Below are positions 1 to 7,670 of a DNA stretch of 64,000 bases, piece by piece. The notes below the pieces were generated by a model, which made no database searches, was not told the DNA's origin, and saw nothing but the letters and a program-made list of their open reading frames with translations. Both the position numbers and the translations under genes were made by a program. Source of the DNA: Bacteroidales bacterium (GTDB lineage Bacteria > Bacteroidota > Bacteroidia > Bacteroidales > F082). The first letter of the stretch is position 1; each line of letters begins with the position of its first letter. The stretch is from NCBI GenBank assembly GCA_017530365.1, contig JAFXMK010000004.1, forward strand, positions 62,001-126,000, given 5' to 3'.

Positions 1-55
1 CGCGCATCTCGCGCAGTTTGTTCTTGTTGTTAGTGGCAAATACGATTTGTTTCAT
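1..55 (-). CDS. rdgB: XTP/dITP diphosphatase RdgB/HAM1 family, N-terminal fragment
   Basis: Only the first 18 codons are inside the window; the rest lies beyond base 1. The visible residues begin [18 protein letters not shown], the nucleotide-binding start of the RdgB/HAM1 family with its conserved TNNKNKLxE(I/M) motif. The family hydrolyses non-canonical purine nucleoside triphosphates (ITP, dITP, XTP) to monophosphates, keeping them out of DNA and RNA. The ATG overlaps the stop of ung by 4 bases (ATGA), which suggests translational coupling. Pairing with ung makes sense because both genes limit damaged or deaminated bases in DNA. Confidence 0.85.
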   Translation of the reverse strand, partial: MKQIVFATNNKNKLREMR

Positions 56-729
56 AAACTCCAATCAATAGGTTCTATCCCGTTTTGTATCAAATAATTG
101 TTCGTTTGAGAGAAATGGTGGCAGCCGAAAAAGCCACGGCTAGCCGAAAGTGGCGATGGATGCACTGACTTTAGAATTAGATGCTTGAAAGGATCTATCA
201 AGGCTTGCTTGGCAATGGCGTAGTTGCCCCAAAGGATAAAGACAAGATGCTCGCGTTGCTCCGACAGAGCTCGTATGGCAGCGTCAGTAAACTGTTCCCA
301 TCCATGGCGCGAGTGAGAGGCGGCTTGTCCGGCTCGCACCGTCAGTGAAGCATTGAGCAGCAGCACCCCTTCCCTCGCCCACTTCTCGAGGTTGCCCGAG
401 CGCGCTATTGGCACACCGAGGTCATCGTGCAGCTCCTTGAAGATGTTTTGAAGGCTGGGCGGAAAAGGCACACCGTCGGGCACCGAGAACGAAAGACCAT
501 GGGCCTGTCCCGGACCATGGTAAGGATCCTGTCCCAAGATAACCACCTTTACCTTGTCGAAAGGCGTGAGGTTGAAAGCATTAAAGATCAAGGGACCTGG
601 GGGATAGACGGCATATTGTCGCTTCTCGCTTACCAAAAACGACTTTAAATCGGCGAAATACGATGCTTCAAACTGTGGACGCAGCACTTGGTACCAACTG
701 GCATCAATGTCTGGCTTTTTTACTTCCAT
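52..729 (-). CDS. ung: Uracil-DNA glycosylase
   Basis: The 225-residue protein removes uracil from DNA as the first step of base excision repair. Family 1 signatures are present: the water-activating motif [45 protein letters not shown], and the C-terminal [18 protein letters not shown] loop containing the catalytic His. Length fits the family (about 220-230). The frame is open upstream to 918, but that stretch is antisense to a small lipoprotein gene and resembles no Ung N-terminus, so the ATG at 729 ([12 protein letters not shown]) is chosen. It is the first gene of a two-gene unit with rdgB, overlapping it by 4 bases. Confidence 0.95.
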   Translation of the reverse strand: MEVKKPDIDASWYQVLRPQFEASYFADLKSFLVSEKRQYAVYPPGPLIFNAFNLTPFDKVKVVILGQDPYHGPGQAHGLSFSVPDGVPFPPSLQNIFKELHDDLGVPIARSGNLEKWAREGVLLLNASLTVRAGQAASHSRHGWEQFTDAAIRALSEQREHLVFILWGNYAIAKQALIDPFKHLILKSVHPSPLSASRGFFGCHHFSQTNNYLIQNGIEPIDWSL

Positions 730-805
730 GGCTTTAAAATAATTTGCAAATATTGGAAATAAATCCGAGAAAATTGCGTTATTTTGCAAATCAAATTCTA
801 TCAAA

Positions 806-943
806 ATGAAAAAAACCGCGAAAATTATCGCTATTGCCATGTTAATCGCACTTGTCTCGGGCATCCTTACCTCGTGCAGATCTTCGAGCACCTGCCCCGC
901 ATACGGTGAGACCAGCAAGTACCAAATTGAAACTCGCTATTGA
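806..943 (+). CDS. Tiny lipoprotein (45 residues)
   Basis: A 45-residue frame starts at ATG 806. It begins [20 protein letters not shown] and continues LTSC, so it has a positive n-region, a hydrophobic stretch and a lipobox whose Cys would be acylated by signal peptidase II processing. Only about 20 residues follow ([20 protein letters not shown]), too few for a folded domain. The stop TGA overlaps the TTG start of the next gene (TTGA), implying coupled translation. The gene is divergent from ung across an A/T-rich gap of 76 bases. Function unknown; the lipobox and coupling argue that it is a real gene. Confidence 0.7.
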   Translation: MKKTAKIIAIAMLIALVSGILTSCRSSSTCPAYGETSKYQIETRY

Positions 944-1719
944 GACTCAATCGCCTTTTCATTGCGATAAGCTTTGCCCTGTCGCCCGTCATCCTTGACG
1001 CGCAGGAGATTTCTATTGGCAACGACGACAATCGACCAATAGAGGAGCGGATTATATACAGCAACGAGACCACCTTGCACGCCACCTTGCACACTCGAGG
1101 ACTCGGCGTGGGATTCAAGACTGGCAGAATCCGAAGCATTTACAAGACAACAAACTGGGATTTTGAGGTTTCCTACCTAAAATCACAGAAACAAATCCAG
1201 TTGTTGGGGCCATATTTCAGCTCCACTTCCTTTGTCTATGGAAAACTCAACGATGTACTGGTGTTGCGGGGAGGTTATGAAGTAGAAAACAGGATTTTCG
1301 GCAAGCCTTACTGGGGAGGCGTGGAATTACGTTGGCTTTATGGATTTGGCGGCTCCTTGGCGTTATTGAAGCCCTATTATTATACTGTAATTGTAGCCGT
1401 CCCCTCTTCTACGGGAGAGTACATCCAAGCCACAGAGTATCAAACTTACGACAACCATTCCCAATGGATTGAGATTATTGGAAAGGCTCCATTCAGATAT
1501 GGTTTTAACGAAATGAAATTGCGGCCTGGCATTTATGCAAAAGGCGGATTGAGCTTTGAGATGGGAACCAGCAAAACAAGCGCCCAGTCCTTAGAAATCG
1601 GCATGGTTGCAGAATACTATCCGCAAGGAATGCCGTTAATGGCCGAAAACCCAAAAGAGTATTTCATTCCGACCTTGTATTTGTCATTTAGTTGGGGCTC
1701 GCGTTATAACAAGTACTGA
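940..1719 (+). CDS. Secreted protein, possible small outer-membrane beta-barrel
   Basis: The 259-residue protein has a signal peptide ([22 protein letters not shown]). The mature part is rich in alternating aromatic/hydrophobic and polar residues with many Gly and Tyr (for example GLGVGFKTGRIRSIY, WGGVELRWLYGFGGSLALL, TLYLSFSWGSRY), as in beta-barrel outer-membrane proteins. The start used is TTG at 940, inside the stop of the preceding lipoprotein. No ATG occurs before the signal peptide, and the signal sequence begins directly at the TTG. It forms a coupled pair with the tiny lipoprotein. No specific family is recognised; the barrel assignment is inference from composition. Confidence 0.6.
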   Translation: MRLNRLFIAISFALSPVILDAQEISIGNDDNRPIEERIIYSNETTLHATLHTRGLGVGFKTGRIRSIYKTTNWDFEVSYLKSQKQIQLLGPYFSSTSFVYGKLNDVLVLRGGYEVENRIFGKPYWGGVELRWLYGFGGSLALLKPYYYTVIVAVPSSTGEYIQATEYQTYDNHSQWIEIIGKAPFRYGFNEMKLRPGIYAKGGLSFEMGTSKTSAQSLEIGMVAEYYPQGMPLMAENPKEYFIPTLYLSFSWGSRYNKY

Positions 1720-1733
1720 TGTGGACAAGACAC

Positions 1734-1770
1734 AAAAAAAATGGGGAGGCTCACGTCTCCCCATTTTTTG
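1734..1770. terminator. Bidirectional intrinsic terminator
   Basis: A perfect 8-bp stem (ATGGGGAG at 1741-1748 and CTCCCCAT at 1757-1764) has an 8-base loop and is flanked by A7 on the left and T6 on the right. It therefore works as a U-tailed terminator on either strand. It lies between convergent genes ending at 1719 (+) and 1788 (-). Confidence 0.9.
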
Positions 1771-1787
1771 TTATGCTCCCAATGGAT

Positions 1788-4700
1788 TTAGAAGACCAGG
1801 AACTTCGTGGTAGAAGTATGGTTTCCAGCATTCAGGCGGAGGATGTAGGAGCCGTTAGCCAACCCACTCACAGACACCGAAGCTTCATGTGAACCTTCGG
1901 AGAGTGAGCCGATAACTTCGTTCCTAACCATACGGCCTGTGATATCGAACACTTGATAGGAGACCTTGGCTTCATTATTCAATTCGAAGCTGATCTTGGC
2001 TTCATCACCGCTGACTGGGTTCGGATACATGTTTACCTTCTTGGCAGCTACTGCAGACGGATTCTCGTGAACACTGGCTGAGCTTTGGCGATAAGTCTCG
2101 CAACGGAACAGGCCTCTGCCGTAAGTAGCAGCATAGATGGTGCCTTCGTTATCAGTACCAGGATAGGGGACTATGGTAGCAACAGTATCAACCATGACGG
2201 TAGCATATTGCACATCTTGCTTGACAATTTGCTGCTTCAGTTCCATAACTGGGACGTCACCCATATTCTCGCCTTCGGCAACCCACACAGGTGATGATGC
2301 GTTGATATTGGTAGTTCTGTAGATACCGTGTTCGGTACCAACCAAGACATGGCCTTCGTTTTCATCATCGTAGGTGCTAGTATAAACGCTTGAGTAAACA
2401 GGCATCTTAGGCAAGTTTCCTTGCTTAGCGACAAAGGTGGGCTCGTCTGAAAGGGCGTCGGCAGAATACAACACATAAGCATCATTGCCATAGTTGCCCA
2501 AGGTCACCACAACCTTATCGGCGTTGTCAGTGTAGATTGACACACTGGTGACGCATTGGTCAGAAGGAAGGTCAATGACAGTGGTAACCGGGGCAAAATT
2601 GGCTGAATCAGGATGTGATGTGGAAGCATCCACAGCAGCTCTCAAATTGCTCACACGGATCAAGTTGCCATCATTAGTACCCACAAAAGCGACATCTCCG
2701 TCTGGGCTGACAGCTATACTGGTCGGATACTTGGCAAAACCGGAAGAGATCCGATACCAATGAGCGGCAGTGCCGAACTTCAAGGCATCATTGGTATAAT
2801 AAAGATAGTGAGTTGAAGAGTTGGAGTTTGACCAGTCTTTTGCAACAACATACAATCTTGAGGTGATTGGATCCGGAACAAAAATGCTGTCATTTAGTTC
2901 TGGATCATCCGGGTTGACATGCATATCAACGGGAAGTTCATATTGGAATGGGTATCCGCCATTTTCACTGAAGCATTGGATGATATCACCAGCATGCATT
3001 TCCTTTTTGCATTTATACTGTACAACCTCTACGCTGTTTTCATCATTAAAGGTCTCCCAAAGAGCAATAGGCATGCGATAACCAGAGAAATAAATGCCAA
3101 GGGTTGGTGGGTTAGGAACTTCTGGCGTCGCAGGAGGATTAGTCAATAAAGTGGTAAGGTTCGTCTGGTCAAAATCTGCACCTGCGGATTCAGTACGATG
3201 GATGCCACCATCCTTTGTTGACATGAAGAAAGCATTTGGATTGACCACTGAGACGGCACAGAAACCAGCGCTCAAAGATTCATCAAAGGCACCAAAGTGG
3301 GCAGGAGTGAGACCATTAGGAGGAGTGAGTAAATCAGCAGTACCCATATTGTTGGTTCCTTCTTTTCCATCAATCAAAATCGGACCTTGATCCAATAAAC
3401 CGGCGATAACGCGGGTGTTCTTGCCAGATGGGGCAATGTTAAGACAACGTGTGTTGATATTGCCTCTATTGCAATCAGTGAAACTAAAATTACCTCCATT
3501 TACGACAGCTTTGAAGATACCTCCATCGGTAGCAACATAGGCCTTATGTTCATCTCTTGGATCGAATGCCAAGGCATTGATGCCGACATGAACCATAGCA
3601 GCAGAGGAAACCTGAGTTGCCATGTAGTAGCCATTGACATCCGTAGCGGATCTGTCAAGACGCCAAATATTGTAACCAGTGACATACAATGAATTAGGAT
3701 TCGTAGGATCCACCTCCATACCATAGTAGAACAAGCCTTTGCCTTCGTAAACTTGGTGACCAAGATTATTACCAACAGTAGGAAGCACGATACGCCATGT
3801 TTGACCTTTGTCTTCAGAACCGTAGATCTTATTGTGATTTCCCTTGTTATTAATAGTCGCAGCATAAATCACATTGGCATCGGAAGGAGAAACGGCAATG
3901 TCCAGTAAGCCAGCAGCTGTACCAATACCAACGATGCCAGTGCTATCAGTAACATCTGAAGATGATGAAGAGGAATGACAGGTCATGACAAGTCTGCCAT
4001 CTTCAAAGCCACCAATGTAAAGTTTTCCATCAACAGAAGCGACAATCGTCTGGTCTTGAGTCACTTTCACTTCAATAGCAGATCCTGTCAGGTCTTCACC
4101 ATCAACTTTGGCATAAGCCCAATTGCTGGCATCTGCACTATATCTCAAACCATCGCTTGTAGCAACGATGATGTTCTTACCAACGACGACGATATCATTG
4201 ATAAAGCTCCATTCTGCAACGTCATTGACGGTTGATGGCTTTGTGCTCTCAATACGGCTCATTTCATTGTTCTTGATCTTGTAAAGGCCAGAACCAACAA
4301 AACTGTTGGTGTAGGAAAGATCACCAAGGCCGTTGTATGTGGCAGCATCACCGCAGTCACCAGTTCCGACATAAATGGTACCGTCCTCGGCTTGAGCCAT
4401 GCAGCTAACCATTAGGTTTTCACCAACCTGATGCCAAGAAATACCCAGATTCCAAGTATAGAACACGCCACCGCCCATGGAGCCGATATAAACTTCATTC
4501 ATGTTGTCCTTGTTATAGACAATCGAAGTGGTTTTGCCACCCAGATTATCGGGACCCATGGATTTCCAATACACAACATCAGCATATCTGTTGTTGGTTG
4601 TCATTGTAGCAGCCTGTTTTTCAGCTGCAATCATCCAAGCTGGATCAATCAAACCCGTGTGTTGATTGACACGCATGCTGCTAATAAATGCCGCAGCACT

Positions 4701-4811
4701 GGAGTTTTCTTTTGTTCTTGGAACATAATGTCCAACTTGATCAGCCATGACAGACTGACCAAAGATCATGATTACCAAAAGTAAACTGAAAGGTAAAAAT
4801 CTTTTCTTCAT
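1788..4811 (-). CDS. Type IX secretion system cargo: beta-propeller-like protein with C-terminal sorting domain
   Basis: The 1007-residue protein has a signal peptide (MKKRFLPFSLLLVIMIFGQ...VMA). The long middle region contains recurring sortilin/BNR-like propeller motifs such as GSEDKGQTWRIV, DGGIFKAV, VGTEHGIYRTT and AATYGRGLFRCE. The C-terminal 80 or so residues (about 926-1007) are a type A sorting domain, with YPNPVSG, YQVFDITGRMV and NGSYILRL followed by a basic end. That domain directs outer-membrane transit and surface anchoring by the Por/T9SS machinery, none of which is encoded in this window. The ligand or enzymatic activity is not evident. A TATATTTG promoter element lies 73 bases upstream of the ATG. 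Confidence 0.88.
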   Translation of the reverse strand: MKKRFLPFSLLLVIMIFGQSVMADQVGHYVPRTKENSSAAAFISSMRVNQHTGLIDPAWMIAAEKQAATMTTNNRYADVVYWKSMGPDNLGGKTTSIVYNKDNMNEVYIGSMGGGVFYTWNLGISWHQVGENLMVSCMAQAEDGTIYVGTGDCGDAATYNGLGDLSYTNSFVGSGLYKIKNNEMSRIESTKPSTVNDVAEWSFINDIVVVGKNIIVATSDGLRYSADASNWAYAKVDGEDLTGSAIEVKVTQDQTIVASVDGKLYIGGFEDGRLVMTCHSSSSSSDVTDSTGIVGIGTAAGLLDIAVSPSDANVIYAATINNKGNHNKIYGSEDKGQTWRIVLPTVGNNLGHQVYEGKGLFYYGMEVDPTNPNSLYVTGYNIWRLDRSATDVNGYYMATQVSSAAMVHVGINALAFDPRDEHKAYVATDGGIFKAVVNGGNFSFTDCNRGNINTRCLNIAPSGKNTRVIAGLLDQGPILIDGKEGTNNMGTADLLTPPNGLTPAHFGAFDESLSAGFCAVSVVNPNAFFMSTKDGGIHRTESAGADFDQTNLTTLLTNPPATPEVPNPPTLGIYFSGYRMPIALWETFNDENSVEVVQYKCKKEMHAGDIIQCFSENGGYPFQYELPVDMHVNPDDPELNDSIFVPDPITSRLYVVAKDWSNSNSSTHYLYYTNDALKFGTAAHWYRISSGFAKYPTSIAVSPDGDVAFVGTNDGNLIRVSNLRAAVDASTSHPDSANFAPVTTVIDLPSDQCVTSVSIYTDNADKVVVTLGNYGNDAYVLYSADALSDEPTFVAKQGNLPKMPVYSSVYTSTYDDENEGHVLVGTEHGIYRTTNINASSPVWVAEGENMGDVPVMELKQQIVKQDVQYATVMVDTVATIVPYPGTDNEGTIYAATYGRGLFRCETYRQSSASVHENPSAVAAKKVNMYPNPVSGDEAKISFELNNEAKVSYQVFDITGRMVRNEVIGSLSEGSHEASVSVSGLANGSYILRLNAGNHTSTTKFLVF

Positions 4812-4883
4812 ATTACGTAATTTTGATTGAATTTCAATTGTTTATTAAATATTTAGAGTTTTTCTCTAATAAGTAATAGTTTG

Positions 4884-4891
4884 CAAATATA
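4884..4891 (-). promoter_or_regulatory. Bacteroidetes -7 promoter element for the T9SS cargo gene
   Basis: TATATTTG on the minus strand is an exact match to TAnnTTTG. It lies 72 bases before the ATG at 4811. No TTTG at the usual -33 spacing is seen. Confidence 0.6.
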
Positions 4892-4895
4892 AAAC

Positions 4896-4927
4896 ATTCT
4901 TCCAAAGAAAACTTACTTTGGAAGAAT
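4896..4927. terminator. Hairpin terminator after the bat operon
   Basis: Arms CTTCCAAAG (4899-4907) and CTTTGGAAG (4916-4924) pair over 9 bp, extended by ATT/AAT to 12 bp, around an 8-base loop. The hairpin is 52 bases downstream of the batE stop, so it likely ends the operon. The longest T run is on the plus strand; the minus-strand tail is weaker (AATGTTTTAT). Confidence 0.75.
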
Positions 4928-4978
4928 TTTTTTATCTTTTTTTAAAAAAAAGTAATACGAAGTATTAAGACAAGAGGA

Positions 4979-5752
4979 TCAAAAAGCGATCATATTCTCA
5001 GCTTGCAACCAACCAACACTGCCATCGGCAATCTTGATCTTATTCCAACCATTGGCGCCGTCCATAACTCTGACTTTGGAACCTTCATGCAATACGAACA
5101 AGTCAACGCTATTCTCGCTCGGAGAACTCTTGACCAACGCAGTGGGAGTCATAATAATAGCTTCGTCTTGAACACGCATGTCTTTCTGCCTGGTGAAAGC
5201 AAAAAACAAGGAAAGCCCAAGACACACTATTGTCAACATCCCAACAAAAAAACCAGTCTTTCTCAAGCCTATTCTCCTTGACATCAAAAACAAAAACAGA
5301 CATGCCAACAATAGCCCAAACGCCACAATACTGAACCAAGCCCAGCCGTCAGCAGAGAAAGCCGCACCAAGACTATTCCACCACTTTGTGATGAACGACT
5401 GAGGTATGGGGGTGATTTTGTCCACAATGGCCAAATTGGCAATCTCCAGATTGGTTCTGACATCCTCATTCGAGGGATCCAACTTCAAAGCCTTTTCATA
5501 GTATAAAATGGACCTGGGATAATCTTTCATCTTATAATAGGTGTTACCCATATTATAATATAGACCAGCCGACTCCATTCCGGCCTCTACAATCGAATTG
5601 TAAAAGTTCAACGCCTGTTCATAGTTTCCTTCATTATATGCGGCATTGCCGTCCTCATACCAATTGTCATACGAGACAGAAGTCAGTTGCGCTTGGCAGA
5701 CACCCGATGCACATAACGCTATGATAAATCCAAATAATGCTATTCTTTTCAT
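4979..5752 (-). CDS. batE: BatE: TPR and SH3-domain protein of the Bat aerotolerance operon
   Basis: The 257-residue protein opens with a signal peptide (MKRIALFGFIIALCASGVCQA). Two to three tetratricopeptide repeats follow (about 28-120: WYEDGNAAYNEGNYEQALNF, GLYYNMGNTYYKMKDYPRSI), then two membrane spans (about 135-190) separated by a short basic loop. The C-terminus is an SH3-like domain (about 197-257, ending VGWLQAENMIAF). This is the standard BatE architecture. It lies 1 base after batD as the last gene of the operon and is followed by a hairpin. Bat proteins form an envelope complex linked in Bacteroides fragilis to tolerance of oxygen and other stress; the mechanism is not settled. 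Confidence 0.9.
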   Translation of the reverse strand: MKRIALFGFIIALCASGVCQAQLTSVSYDNWYEDGNAAYNEGNYEQALNFYNSIVEAGMESAGLYYNMGNTYYKMKDYPRSILYYEKALKLDPSNEDVRTNLEIANLAIVDKITPIPQSFITKWWNSLGAAFSADGWAWFSIVAFGLLLACLFLFLMSRRIGLRKTGFFVGMLTIVCLGLSLFFAFTRQKDMRVQDEAIIMTPTALVKSSPSENSVDLFVLHEGSKVRVMDGANGWNKIKIADGSVGWLQAENMIAF

Positions 5753-5753
5753 G

Positions 5754-7634
5754 TCAAATCGATTTTTCCACTTTCATAATCATATCCAAACCTTGTTCGT
5801 ATAGTCCTTCCATCTTGGAAGCAGCGTCACCTGGAGCAAAACGGGCAAACTCGCAGGTGTTGAGGGTATCCACAAATTGATTGGCCAAGGTTTCATCAAC
5901 ACCTTTTCCCACCATGGCCTCTTTTGCCGAATCCATGGAAAGCACCGAACGTTCAATGCCCAACTTATCGGAAATATAACCCCACAATGCCTGTGACATC
6001 TCTTCATAAAAATGATTCTGATCTTTAGCCTTCAAGTAGCTATAGGCATTCTTCAACCTGCCTTTGGCTACTTTGGTAGCCTGCCTGTTGCGAACCAGCA
6101 CCACATCCTGCTTGAACTGACGTCTCTTCTTGACAAGCACCAGCGCCACAAGGAAGATCATCAAGAGGATGGCAAGAATAATAAAATATGGCAAGGATCC
6201 AAAGAAAAATGAATTAATTGGCCTAAGCTTGGATTCTCCCGTCTTGATGTGGCGAATATCACTACCCAAGTATTTGATGCTTTCCTGATTATTGGCAAAC
6301 ACGCCACCCTCGTTGTATTCACTGCCAGCGCCCTTATTAACCTTAATGTTCATTGCAGATGAACTCAAGGTCACGTACTGACCTTTCGCAGGATTGAAAT
6401 AGCTGAATTCCAAGGGAGCAATATTGAAGTTACCTGCACGTCGCGGGATAATCAAATACTCAGCCTTCTTGGTCCCACTCATTCCTTGGGTACTGGCTTC
6501 AACAGACGACACAATTTTGGGATCATAGACCTCAAAATCAGGAGGGAAGACTGGCGCAGGAGGATTAATCAGCTCAATATTACCACTGCCCGACACCGTC
6601 ACCGTCAAGGTAATCGCCTCATTGGTACTCACCTCATCCACATCCATTGATGCTGAGAAGTTATAGTTGCCAACTGCCCCGGCAAAACTCGCGGGTTTGC
6701 CATTCTCCGGCAAGCTCTTTGCCTCAAAAGTCAAGGTGGGCGTCTCTATTTTCTTCTGGACATTGGTGTAACTTCTGGAGAAGAAAGGATCGTTGAAAAA
6801 GACATCAAAAGGATCGTTGCTCCTTTGAGGATTGCGTTGGGTTACAATCTGGGCAACACACTCGATGGACATTGGCTCAATGGTCAGCTTTCCCGCCTTC
6901 TGGGGAATCAGCACCACCTTTTGGACTTCTGCAGTGGTATATTCAATGCCGTTAATCACCTCTGAAGACTGACGCAACTGTCCATTATTGGGATTGTCAT
7001 TGGCTTCTTTCATCCAGAAACCACCATAAGAAGGCATCTTGGAAACCGAAAGTTGCGACACAGGAACACGGGTATACAGCTTATAGGTCAGCACCACAGG
7101 CTCACCCACGTATGCAGACCGTTTGGAAGGAATCACTTTCAAGAACAGATCCTGCCCACTGACCTGAGGATCAGTGACATTTTGTTGTGTTTGCTGTGTC
7201 TGTCCCCCACCCTGTTGCGCGCCTTGGTTGCCAGAACCAGACGAGGCATTGCCCGGAACGACCGTGATTTTAAATGGCTGGCTCTGCACGGTCTCGCCGT
7301 CAACCACCATCGAAGCGGGGCCAATGGTAAACTCACCTTCGCGTTCAGCCCGAAGCACATACGAATAGGTGTTTTTTACCGTACGGCTCATGGAACCATT
7401 CACAATTTGGACGCTGGAGCTGGTGGAGTTAAAAGGTCCTCCAACCACTGTGAATCCGTTAAAATTCGGTGCTGTGAACTTCTTTCCGTCCGCATTGGCT
7501 TCAAAGGCAATTTTGAACTGCTCACCCACCGACACTTCGCTTTGCGAAATCACGGCGATGTTGGGTGTCTGGGCCCATAACGCCATCGGCATCAGTAACG
7601 CCACGATTATTCCAATAACACTCAATCTCTTCAT
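5754..7634 (-). CDS. batD: BatD: oxygen-tolerance envelope protein
   Basis: The 626-residue BatD-family protein has a signal peptide (MKRLSVIGIIVALLMPMALWAQ), then tandem immunoglobulin-like beta domains (about 25-470) with typical BatD phrases such as PSKRSAYVGEPVVLTYKLYT and VSGSGNIELINPPAPVFP. One membrane span (about 480-502) and a cytoplasmic helical tail of about 120 residues follow. The frame extends to 7673, but those 13 extra codons are read from a heptad repeat array and precede a complete signal peptide, so ATG 7634 is the start. A GQNQ-like low-complexity segment (GSGNQGAQQGGGQTQQTQQ) sits near residue 140. It lies between batC and batE. Confidence 0.9.
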   Translation of the reverse strand: MKRLSVIGIIVALLMPMALWAQTPNIAVISQSEVSVGEQFKIAFEANADGKKFTAPNFNGFTVVGGPFNSTSSSVQIVNGSMSRTVKNTYSYVLRAEREGEFTIGPASMVVDGETVQSQPFKITVVPGNASSGSGNQGAQQGGGQTQQTQQNVTDPQVSGQDLFLKVIPSKRSAYVGEPVVLTYKLYTRVPVSQLSVSKMPSYGGFWMKEANDNPNNGQLRQSSEVINGIEYTTAEVQKVVLIPQKAGKLTIEPMSIECVAQIVTQRNPQRSNDPFDVFFNDPFFSRSYTNVQKKIETPTLTFEAKSLPENGKPASFAGAVGNYNFSASMDVDEVSTNEAITLTVTVSGSGNIELINPPAPVFPPDFEVYDPKIVSSVEASTQGMSGTKKAEYLIIPRRAGNFNIAPLEFSYFNPAKGQYVTLSSSAMNIKVNKGAGSEYNEGGVFANNQESIKYLGSDIRHIKTGESKLRPINSFFFGSLPYFIILAILLMIFLVALVLVKKRRQFKQDVVLVRNRQATKVAKGRLKNAYSYLKAKDQNHFYEEMSQALWGYISDKLGIERSVLSMDSAKEAMVGKGVDETLANQFVDTLNTCEFARFAPGDAASKMEGLYEQGLDMIMKVEKSI

Positions 7635-7670
7635 CTTCTTACTTCTTTCTTCTGACTTCTTACTTCTTAC
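7635..7670 (-). repeat. Heptad array, GAAGTAA family, batC-batD junction
   Basis: On the coding (minus) strand the spacer reads as imperfect 7-base units: GTAAGAA, GTAAGAA, GTCAGAA, GAAAGAA, GTAAGAA. The batC stop TAA is the first TAA of the array and the batD ATG follows its last unit. The spacer is thus almost entirely repeat. Confidence 0.85.

Noticed and set aside
730..918. Upstream extension of ung giving 288 residues
   Set aside because: The extra residues are antisense to the small lipoprotein gene, start with TTG and resemble no Ung N-terminus.
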